6,101 bases of DNA from Actinomycetota bacterium (GTDB lineage Bacteria > Actinomycetota > Actinomycetes > Actinomycetales > Microbacteriaceae). The DNA is taken from assembly GCA_009704225.1 (NCBI GenBank), contig WLEN01000045.1, positions 1 to 6,101 of the forward strand. The letters run 5' to 3'. The position numbers and the translations under genes were made by a program. The first letter of the stretch is position 1. Each line of letters starts with the position of its first letter. Positions 1-4,807 of this stretch are shown one piece after another. Under the pieces are notes generated by a model. The model was given only the letters and a program-made list of their open reading frames with translations, was not told the DNA's origin and ran no database searches.

Positions 1-740
1 AGTGCTTTCATCTCGGCGGGAACATCCATGCCGGGGGTCACGAGAAGCGTGTGGGTCGCCCCAAGTTTGTGGGCGAGGTCTAGTTTGTCTTGGGCGATGT
101 CGACGGCGAGGATGACGCTGGCCTTTTCGAGGCGCGCTCCCTGAATCACCGAGAGCCCGACGCCGCCACACCCGATGACCGCAGCGGTTGAACCGTGGAC
201 GAAGTTTGCGGTGTTCCGAACCGCACCGACGCCGGTGGCCACCGCACACCCGACGAGAGCGATGACGTCGAGAGGAGCGTCGTCACGGACCTTGATGGCT
301 CCGGATTCGGGCACGACAACCATTTCGGCGAACGAGGAAACTCCGAGGTAGTGGTGAACTATTTCGCCATCCTTCGAGAGGCGGCTCGTTCCGTCATAGA
401 GGACTCCGTTAGGAGCGACGACGTTCGCCACCATCTCGCACTGGGCGGGGCGACCGAGAAGGCAGTAACGACAGTTCCCACAGTTGGGAACCCAGGATAG
501 GACAACGTGATCACCGACGCTTAGCGAAGTGACTCCTTCGCCAACCGCGTCAACTATTCCGGAACCTTCGTGCCCCATGACGAGTGGAAGTGGGACGTCC
601 CACTCGCGACGGATGACGTGTAGGTCAGAGTGACAGACACCCGCTGCTGTAACTCGAACACGAACCTCTCCGGTGCGTGGCTCGGCTAAGTCGACATCGT
701 TAACCACGACGTTCGTTCCGTCGAATGTGACTGCCTTCAT
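1..740 (-). CDS. Zinc-dependent alcohol dehydrogenase, MDR superfamily (partial, C-terminus off the left edge)
   Basis: Probable NAD-dependent, zinc-requiring oxidoreductase of the medium-chain dehydrogenase/reductase family, interconverting an alcohol and an aldehyde or ketone in the cytoplasm. The first 246 residues are visible; family members run to about 350-380, so roughly a third is missing. The N-terminal GroES-like domain has the catalytic zinc ligands Cys36 (in GVCHSD), His57-Glu58 (in GHEGSGIV) and probably Cys165. Structural zinc ligands are Cys87, Cys90, Cys93 and Cys101. The Rossmann fold begins with GCGGVG at 190-195, and Asp214 at the end of the second strand suggests NAD rather than NADP. 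The start is ATG at 740, with GGAG (749-752 on the plus strand) eight bases upstream. It is divergent from the XRE-cupin regulator, its likely controller. The sequence resembles class III and aryl- or thiol-adduct alcohol dehydrogenases, but the substrate cannot be read from this part. Family is sure; substrate is not. Confidence 0.93.
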   Translation of the reverse strand, partial: MKAVTFDGTNVVVNDVDLAEPRTGEVRVRVTAAGVCHSDLHVIRREWDVPLPLVMGHEGSGIVDAVGEGVTSLSVGDHVVLSWVPNCGNCRYCLLGRPAQCEMVANVVAPNGVLYDGTSRLSKDGEIVHHYLGVSSFAEMVVVPESGAIKVRDDAPLDVIALVGCAVATGVGAVRNTANFVHGSTAAVIGCGGVGLSVIQGARLEKASVILAVDIAQDKLDLAHKLGATHTLLVTPGMDVPAEMKA

Positions 741-788
741 TGGTGGGACTCCATTGTCGGTACCGCGTGCGTCGAGTGTTTCGGGTGC

Positions 789-827
789 TGTTTAACCACA
801 TCGTGGCATGTTTTATCCGATTAAACA
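789..827. promoter_or_regulatory. Inverted repeats overlapping the dehydrogenase promoter (candidate operator)
   Basis: TGTTTAA at 789-795 is mirrored by TTAAACA at 821-827, a perfect 7-base inverted repeat with 25 bases between the arms. Inside it lies a shorter palindrome, CCAC-ATC-GTGG, at 796-806, which covers the candidate -10 element of the dehydrogenase. A repressor bound here would block that promoter. The divergent XRE-cupin protein is the obvious candidate binder, but that is inference from position. Confidence 0.4.
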
Positions 828-828
828 A
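800..828 (-). promoter_or_regulatory. Candidate promoter of the alcohol dehydrogenase gene
   Basis: Read on the minus strand, TTGTTT (plus 823-828) and CACGAT (plus 800-805) are separated by 17 bases and match a housekeeping -35/-10 pair moderately well. Transcription would begin near 793, giving a leader of about 50 bases that includes the GGAG at 749-752. A GACAAT hexamer nearer the gene (plus 753-758) was considered, but starting from it would remove the Shine-Dalgarno sequence. This is a motif reading only. Confidence 0.4.
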
Positions 829-861
829 TGTCGACACGGAATCGTGACGGCGGAGAGGTTG

Positions 862-877
862 CCACACAATTGTGAGG
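862..877. promoter_or_regulatory. 16-bp near-perfect palindrome upstream of the XRE regulator (candidate operator)
   Basis: CCACACAATTGTGAGG is a 10-base perfect palindrome (CACAATTGTG, 865-874) flanked by an A/A mismatch and then matching CC/GG arms. It ends 35 bases before the regulator start codon, placing it at about -51 to -36 if transcription begins at that codon, next to the -35 position. HTH regulators of the XRE type bind as dimers to sites of this size, so an autoregulatory operator is likely. The binder is inferred. Confidence 0.45.
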
Positions 878-900
878 TCTGTCTGTCGGCGCCGATGGGA

Positions 901-906
901 CACAAT
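901..906 (+). promoter_or_regulatory. -10-like hexamer for a leaderless XRE regulator transcript
   Basis: CACAAT ends exactly six bases before ATG 913, so the predicted transcription start coincides with the A of the start codon. No Shine-Dalgarno sequence with sensible spacing precedes this ATG. No good -35 element is visible, which is common at actinobacterial promoters. Confidence 0.4.
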
Positions 907-912
907 AGGGAC

Positions 913-1515
913 ATGCCTTTCAACGACGAGAACCGCGCCGGAATGGAAGACGTCGGTCCCAAACTGCGTTCGACGCGCCTGGCTCAAGGTTTATCGGTGA
1001 CATTTGTGGCCAAACAGGCAGGCGTGACCAAAGGATTCCTCTCGCTCGCAGAGCGCGGCAAGACTCGGGTTTCTGTCCCAGTTCTTCTTCGCATTTGTGA
1101 CGTTCTGGGAATCACCATCGGCTCGTTATTCACCTACCCCGACGAACCCATCGTTCATGGTGGCATCCCCTTGTATATGGGTGGTGTGGATCTGCAGGAA
1201 TACCTCCTGACGCCTCACGACGAAAAATGGGTACAGGTGATGCGCACCACGATGCAGCCCGGCGGAGGTTCAGACGGTGCGTATACCCTCGACGCCGAAT
1301 CGATTTTCGTCGTCGTCCTGCAGGGTCAACTATCGCTGGACGTCGGAGGTGAAGTGCGCGTACTCGACACGGGCGACTCGACCACCTTCTCGGCCCGCAC
1401 GCCACACAACTGGTTCAATCCACTCGATACCGAGAGCCAGGTGATGTGGGTCATTTCACCACCCCTTCCGCTCGTCGGAGACGCCAAACCAATTGGTAAC
1501 CGCGACCGCGGCTGA
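913..1515 (+). CDS. XRE-family transcriptional regulator with C-terminal cupin domain
   Basis: Probable cytoplasmic DNA-binding regulator of 200 residues. Residues 15-73 form an XRE/HipB-type helix-turn-helix: KLRSTRLAQGLSV, then VAKQAGVTKGFLSLAERGK, which contains the recognition helix, then a supporting helix ending at GITIGSLF. Residues about 95-195 form a cupin beta-barrel, with a QPGG turn, a glycine-rich strand pair around GQLSLDVGG and the late motif TPHNWFNP, which supplies a cupin histidine. This two-domain layout is typical of regulators that sense a small ligand through the cupin. The same frame is open upstream to an ATG at 808, but I chose ATG 913: the extra residues do not look like family sequence, the palindrome at 862-877 would then lie inside the gene, and a -10 motif is ideally placed for 913. 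ATG 943 is also possible. It is divergent from the alcohol dehydrogenase, which it probably controls together with its own gene. The ligand is unknown. Confidence 0.88.
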   Translation: MPFNDENRAGMEDVGPKLRSTRLAQGLSVTFVAKQAGVTKGFLSLAERGKTRVSVPVLLRICDVLGITIGSLFTYPDEPIVHGGIPLYMGGVDLQEYLLTPHDEKWVQVMRTTMQPGGGSDGAYTLDAESIFVVVLQGQLSLDVGGEVRVLDTGDSTTFSARTPHNWFNPLDTESQVMWVISPPLPLVGDAKPIGNRDRG

Positions 1516-1536
1516 ATTCGCGAGGACGGCCAGGCT

Positions 1537-1542
1537 TAGACT
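1537..1542 (+). promoter_or_regulatory. -10 hexamer for a leaderless LysE-family transcript
   Basis: TAGACT matches the actinobacterial TANNNT consensus and ends six bases before the GTG at 1549, predicting transcription from the first base of the start codon. There is no Shine-Dalgarno sequence in the 33-base gap after the regulator. The gene may therefore be transcribed independently, with or without readthrough from upstream. Confidence 0.5.
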
Positions 1543-1548
1543 GCTGGT

Positions 1549-2175
1549 GTGATCCCAATCGAGAACGTCCTCACGTTCATTGCGTTCGCGCTCGTGATCA
1601 TCGCCATCCCCGGCCCCTCGGTGATGTTTGCTATTTCCCGCGCGCTGGTGCTCGGAAAGCGTGGGGCGGTGTTGACCGTCGTGGGCAACGGAATCGGGGT
1701 TTTCGTCCAGGCGCTCGCGGTATCGATCGGACTCGGTGTCCTCATCCAATCGAACGATCTCCTCATGCACATCATTCGATTGACCGGAGCGGGTTTTCTT
1801 ATCTATCTTGGAATTACCGCGATACGCCATCGACGTGACGGTCTCGATCTCACGACTCCCGTCGTCACGCCCAGGAGTTCGCACATCCTGCGCGAATCAA
1901 TCCTGGTGGGCCTGGCGAACCCGAAAACCATCGTGTTCTTCTCGGCGGCATTCCCGCAATTCGTCGTATCGAGTGACACACCGATTGTTCTCCAAATGGT
2001 TTTACTCAGCGTCATTTTTGTCGTCTTCGGGATCTCGGGGGACGCGATTTATGCCCTGTCTGCCGGGGCCGCTCGGGACTGGTTCGCAAAGTCGGAGAGC
2101 CGCGTTGTTGCGATGCGAACCATCGGCGGAATCGCGATGACAACGCTGGGTGCAGTGACTGTTTTGTTGCCGTAA
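1549..2175 (+). CDS. LysE/RhtB-family amino-acid exporter
   Basis: Inner-membrane transporter of 208 residues, the usual length for the LysE/RhtB family, which exports amino acids or related small molecules using the proton gradient. The family signature is present: IPGPSVMFAISRALVLGKRGA at 20-40, with the paired prolines at the end of helix 1, and GLANPKTIVFFSAAFPQF at 121-138 in the middle of the protein. Hydrophobic segments lie at about 5-27, 41-66, 72-93, 114-138, 145-170 and 188-207, giving the expected six. A basic, polar loop (RHRRD, 93-97) connects segments 3 and 4. Translation starts with GTG, chosen because it gives the family's N-terminus and fits the -10 motif. The substrate (threonine, homoserine, lysine, leucine or another) cannot be told from sequence. 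Its position just after the XRE-cupin regulator could mean shared control, but its own promoter motif weakens that link. Confidence 0.92.
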   Translation: MIPIENVLTFIAFALVIIAIPGPSVMFAISRALVLGKRGAVLTVVGNGIGVFVQALAVSIGLGVLIQSNDLLMHIIRLTGAGFLIYLGITAIRHRRDGLDLTTPVVTPRSSHILRESILVGLANPKTIVFFSAAFPQFVVSSDTPIVLQMVLLSVIFVVFGISGDAIYALSAGAARDWFAKSESRVVAMRTIGGIAMTTLGAVTVLLP

Positions 2176-2209
2176 CTGTGGAATGCCCGACTTTACCCAC
2201 AGCATTGCC

Positions 2210-2215
2210 TAAACT
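2210..2215 (+). promoter_or_regulatory. Candidate -10 element for the Ala/Lys-rich protein gene
   Basis: TAAACT fits TANNNT. A weak -35 candidate, CCGACT, lies at 2187-2192, 17 bases upstream. Transcription would start near 2222, giving a leader of about 54 bases, and translation is served by AGGAC at 2262-2266, nine bases before ATG 2276. A short inverted repeat, CTGTGG (2176-2181) with CCACAG (2197-2202), immediately follows the LysE stop. It could be an operator or a weak hairpin and lacks a T-tract. Confidence 0.35.
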
Positions 2216-2275
2216 GATGATGCTGGGTTCAATGCCCACACACGAATCATTCAAACCAGTTAGGACGTTGTTTCC

Positions 2276-2764
2276 ATGAGTTTTTTCCAGAACCTTTCCA
2301 AAATGGTGTCGCGCGCGGACAAGAAAGCCGACCAGCTCGCTGACTCTGCTCGTGAACTCGCCGCAGACGCAGCCAAGCGTGCCGGTGATTTCGCTGACGA
2401 TGCTTCGCGCGAGGTAAATAAACTTGCCGCTCAGGCAAAACGCGAAGGCACCAAAGTTGTTAAGAAGGCAACGAAGACGGCTAAGGCCGTGACGAAGGAC
2501 GTCACTCGGAAGGCCACCGCAACCGCGAAGACCGCTCAGACTCGCGCGAGCAAGGCCGCGAAGACTGTTGCCACCGAGGCCAAGGTCGTCAGCAAGACTG
2601 TGAAGTCGAGTGCAACGAAAGCTGCTGCTGGCGTAAAGGAAGCCATCACCGGCGCCCCCAATGCATCGTGGTCTGTCGCGCAGCTTCGCGCCGCTGCCAA
2701 GGCACGCGGGATCTCGGGTTTCTCGACGATGTCGAAGCCTCAGTTGCTCAAAGCGCTTCGCTAG
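2276..2764 (+). CDS. Ala/Lys-rich helical protein with C-terminal SAP/Rho-N-like motif (putative nucleoid-associated protein)
   Basis: A 162-residue protein with no signal peptide or membrane segment. Residues 1-58 are a mixed-charge, alanine-rich amphipathic helix with repeats such as ADKKADQLADSARELAADAAKRAGDFADDA, resembling LEA-like or apolipoprotein-like helices. Residues 59-122 are strongly basic, with Lys-Ala-Thr repeats (KKATKTAKAVTKDV, KAAKTVATEAKVVSKTVKSS) like histone H1 tails. After a short GAPNA linker, residues 132-162 (WSVAQLRAAAKARGISG, then FSTMSKPQLLKALR) match the helix-extended-helix pattern of SAP or Rho N-terminal domains, which bind nucleic acid. I infer DNA or RNA binding, perhaps nucleoid compaction or stress protection; no catalytic function is suggested. 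AGGAC nine bases before the ATG supports the start. It is a single gene ending at a strong hairpin. Existence is certain from the coherent protein; function is a composition-based guess. Confidence 0.85.
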   Translation: MSFFQNLSKMVSRADKKADQLADSARELAADAAKRAGDFADDASREVNKLAAQAKREGTKVVKKATKTAKAVTKDVTRKATATAKTAQTRASKAAKTVATEAKVVSKTVKSSATKAAAGVKEAITGAPNASWSVAQLRAAAKARGISGFSTMSKPQLLKALR

Positions 2765-2778
2765 TAAATCTGCTGAAT

Positions 2779-2810
2779 ACGAAAGCCGACCCCACGGGGT
2801 CGGCTTTCGT
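2779..2810. terminator. Strong hairpin between convergent genes, probable bidirectional terminator
   Basis: ACGAAAGCCGACCCC (2779-2793) pairs perfectly with GGGGTCGGCTTTCGT (2796-2810). The formal loop is only two bases, so the innermost pair or two would open. It begins 15 bases after the stop of the Ala/Lys-rich gene and lies 14 bases beyond the stop of the small membrane protein gene on the other strand, so it can serve both. Neither side has a real T-tract (CGTT on the plus side), a common feature of actinobacterial terminators. Confidence 0.85.
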
Positions 2811-2824
2811 CGTTCCTGCAGAAA

Positions 2825-3010
2825 CTATTCGGGGTACTCCTCGTCGTCGGGGTCAGTTATCGCAGCAACAATCGCGACAAGGCTCACGATCCAGGAAACC
2901 CATAAAAGAGCCAGTTTCCAGTCGCGTTTGCCCGATACGGTCGCTTTGACAAGTCCGAAAACGGAAAAAATCGCACTGAGAAAGCTGCCGTTAAGCAGAA
3001 ACTTTTTCAT
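2825..3010 (-). CDS. Small, probably two-pass membrane protein (61 aa), function unknown
   Basis: I do not recognise a family. The 61 residues begin MKKFLLNGSF. There is a moderately hydrophobic segment at about 4-24 and a clear transmembrane helix at about 32-51 (WKLALLWVSWIVSLVAIVAA). A short positively charged loop (SGKRDWK) separates them, and the tail is acidic (DPDDEEYPE). The loop charge suggests it faces the cytoplasm with both ends outside, but this is uncertain; the first segment could also be an uncleaved signal anchor. The start at 3010 is strongly supported by GGAGG (plus 3018-3022) seven bases upstream. The frame stays open to 3145, but that would overlap ilvD. It is divergent from ilvD with 73 bases between start codons and convergent with the Ala/Lys-rich gene. 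The ribosome-binding site, membrane pattern and shared terminator together argue that it is a real gene. Confidence 0.75.
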   Translation of the reverse strand: MKKFLLNGSFLSAIFSVFGLVKATVSGKRDWKLALLWVSWIVSLVAIVAAITDPDDEEYPE

Positions 3011-3017
3011 GACGATA

Positions 3018-3022
3018 CCTCC
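3018..3022 (-). promoter_or_regulatory. Shine-Dalgarno sequence deciding the start of the small membrane protein
   Basis: GGAGG on the minus strand, seven bases before ATG 3010, is one of the best ribosome-binding sites in the window. It fixes the start at residue M of MKKFLLN rather than at the longer in-frame ATG at 3145. Confidence 0.75.
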
Positions 3023-3071
3023 GCCAACAACGATACCCTCACCGACAGTGCGCCGACGCACCAATGGTTTG

Positions 3072-3077
3072 TAGGAT
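3072..3077 (+). promoter_or_regulatory. -10 hexamer for a leaderless ilvD transcript
   Basis: TAGGAT fits TANNNT and ends six bases before ATG 3084, so transcription is predicted to start at the start codon. The AAGGA directly abutting the ATG (3079-3083) is too close to act as a normal Shine-Dalgarno sequence. A leaderless transcript leaves no room for a leader peptide or attenuator, so any control of this operon would act at initiation or through another promoter. Confidence 0.5.
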
Positions 3078-3083
3078 AAAGGA

Positions 3084-4778
3084 ATGACCGATATTGACCG
3101 CAAACCGCGCTCGCGGGTCGTCACCGATGGAATCGAAGCGACCACCTCGCGCGGAATGTTGCGTGCCGTGGGGATGGGGGACGCGGACTGGGAGAAACCT
3201 CAAATCGGTATTGCAAGTTCCTGGAATGAAATCACACCATGTAACCTTTCGCTCGGTCGCCTAGCTCAGGCCGCAAAGGAAGGCGTTCACGCCGGTGGCG
3301 GTTATCCTCTTCAATTCGGCACGATTTCTGTTTCCGACGGAATCTCGATGGGCCACGAGGGGATGCACTTCTCGCTCGTATCCCGAGAGGTGATCGCCGA
3401 CTCGGTCGAGACCGTTGTTCAGGCCGAGCGTCTCGATGGAACTGTCCTTCTCGCCGGATGTGACAAGTCCATCCCCGGCATGCTCATGGCTGCCGCTCGC
3501 CTTGACCTAGCAAGCTGCTTCCTCTACGCAGGCTCGATTGCTCCGGGCTGGGTGAAATTGGAAGACGGCACCGAAAAAGACATCACGATTATTGATTCGT
3601 TCGAAGCGGTCGGTGCGGTGAAAGCCGGCAAGATGAGCGCTGAAGACGCCCGCCGGATTGAATGCGCCTTTGCCCCAGGTGAAGGAGCGTGCGGCGGGAT
3701 GTACACCGCCAACACCATGGCGTCTGTCGCCGAAGCTCTGGGAATGAGCCTGCCGGGCTCTGCGTCACCCGCGTCATATGACCGCCGGCGCGACTATTTC
3801 GCGCACCGCTCGGGTGAGGCCGTTGTCGGCATGCTCGAACGTGGTCAGACCGTTCGCGACATCCTCACGATCAAGGCATTCGAAAACGCGATTGCGGTGG
3901 CAATGGCACTCGGGGGCTCGACCAACGTTGTCCTTCACCTTCTCGCCATCGCGAATGAAGCCGAAGTGCCGCTCACGTTGGACGACTTCAACCGCATTGG
4001 TGCGAAGGTTCCGCACCTCGGTGACCTCAAACCGTTCGGCAAGTACGTGATGAACGACGTCGACCGCCGAGGCGGACTGCCCGTTCTGATGAAGGCTCTC
4101 GTTGACGCAGGCCTCATGCACGGGGACGCACTCACTGTCACCGGCAAGACAATGGCAGAAAATCTCGCTGACATGAATCTGGACGCCTTGGACGGAGAGG
4201 TGCTACGAACGCTCGACAACCCGATTCACGCAACCGGTGGCATCACGATTCTCAACGGGTCGTTCGCGCCGGAAGGCGCTGTTGTCAAGACGGCTGGTTT
4301 CGACGCGGCCACCTTTGAGGGTCCAGCCCGGGTGTTTGAACGCGAGCGGGCCGCGATGGACGCATTGACAAACGGCGACATCACCGGGGGTGACGTCGTT
4401 GTCATTCGATACGAAGGACCCAAGGGTGGGCCGGGAATGCGCGAGATGCTCGCGATCACGGCTGCAATCAAGGGTGCAGGACTCGGTAAAGATGTATTAC
4501 TCTTGACGGACGGGCGATTCTCAGGCGGCACAACCGGACTGTGTATCGGCCACGTAGCTCCCGAGGCAGTGGATGCAGGTCCCATTGCCTTCGTGCGCGA
4601 TGGTGATCTGATACGGGTCGATATCGCAGCTCGGAGCATCGACTTACTCGTCGATGAAACCGAGTTGGAGGCGCGCCGCACTGGGTGGTCGCCCCTTCCG
4701 CCGCGTTATACCCGTGGTGTTCTTGCGAAATATTCCAAGCTTGTGAAGTCGGCCGCCCTCGGCGCCGTCACCGGCTAA
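3084..4778 (+). CDS. ilvD: Dihydroxy-acid dehydratase
   Basis: Cytoplasmic iron-sulfur enzyme that dehydrates 2,3-dihydroxy-3-methylbutanoate and 2,3-dihydroxy-3-methylpentanoate to the 2-oxo acids preceding valine and isoleucine. The 564 residues are full length for the family. The cluster cysteines are Cys53 (TPCNLSL), Cys126 (GCDKSIPGM) and Cys203 ([12 protein letters not shown]). In characterised members the Asp127-Lys128 pair following Cys126 binds magnesium, the lysine being carbamylated. The presence of all three cysteines, as in the mycobacterial enzyme, fits a [2Fe-2S] cluster. The substrate-binding [13 protein letters not shown] lies at 82-94 and ALGGSTN at 275-281. The C-terminal GRFSGGTTG at 477-485 carries the catalytic base Ser480. 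ATG 3084 gives a complete family N-terminus ([22 protein letters not shown]). It is followed 29 bases later by ilvB, with no terminator between, as expected of a branched-chain amino-acid operon. No damage is visible. Confidence 0.98.
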   Translation: MTDIDRKPRSRVVTDGIEATTSRGMLRAVGMGDADWEKPQIGIASSWNEITPCNLSLGRLAQAAKEGVHAGGGYPLQFGTISVSDGISMGHEGMHFSLVSREVIADSVETVVQAERLDGTVLLAGCDKSIPGMLMAAARLDLASCFLYAGSIAPGWVKLEDGTEKDITIIDSFEAVGAVKAGKMSAEDARRIECAFAPGEGACGGMYTANTMASVAEALGMSLPGSASPASYDRRRDYFAHRSGEAVVGMLERGQTVRDILTIKAFENAIAVAMALGGSTNVVLHLLAIANEAEVPLTLDDFNRIGAKVPHLGDLKPFGKYVMNDVDRRGGLPVLMKALVDAGLMHGDALTVTGKTMAENLADMNLDALDGEVLRTLDNPIHATGGITILNGSFAPEGAVVKTAGFDAATFEGPARVFERERAAMDALTNGDITGGDVVVIRYEGPKGGPGMREMLAITAAIKGAGLGKDVLLLTDGRFSGGTTGLCIGHVAPEAVDAGPIAFVRDGDLIRVDIAARSIDLLVDETELEARRTGWSPLPPRYTRGVLAKYSKLVKSAALGAVTG

Positions 4779-4795
4779 CACCACCGTCGTTTTAT

Positions 4796-4801
4796 AAGGA
4801 G
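4796..4801 (+). promoter_or_regulatory. Ribosome-binding site of ilvB
   Basis: AAGGAG six bases before ATG 4808 is a strong Shine-Dalgarno sequence, in contrast to ilvD just upstream, which has none. This fits internal translation of a second cistron on an ilvD-ilvB messenger. Confidence 0.8.
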
Positions 4802-4807
4802 AACCCG

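Noticed and set aside
808..912. N-terminal extension of the XRE regulator to ATG 808
   Set aside because: The extra 35 residues do not resemble regulator sequence, would place the palindrome and promoter motif inside the gene, and have no ribosome-binding site.
2176..2202. CTGTGG...CCACAG inverted repeat as a terminator for the LysE gene
   Set aside because: Only six base pairs around a 15-base loop and no T-tract, so it is too weak to call; it is mentioned with the adjacent promoter instead.
2661..3074. Plus-strand reading frames overlapping the Ala/Lys-rich gene end, the hairpin and the small membrane gene
   Set aside because: They run through a strong terminator hairpin and antisense to a supported gene, with low-complexity basic translations.
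3011..3145. Longer form of the small membrane protein starting at 3145 on the minus strand
   Set aside because: It would overlap the start of ilvD and has no ribosome-binding site, whereas ATG 3010 follows an ideal GGAGG.
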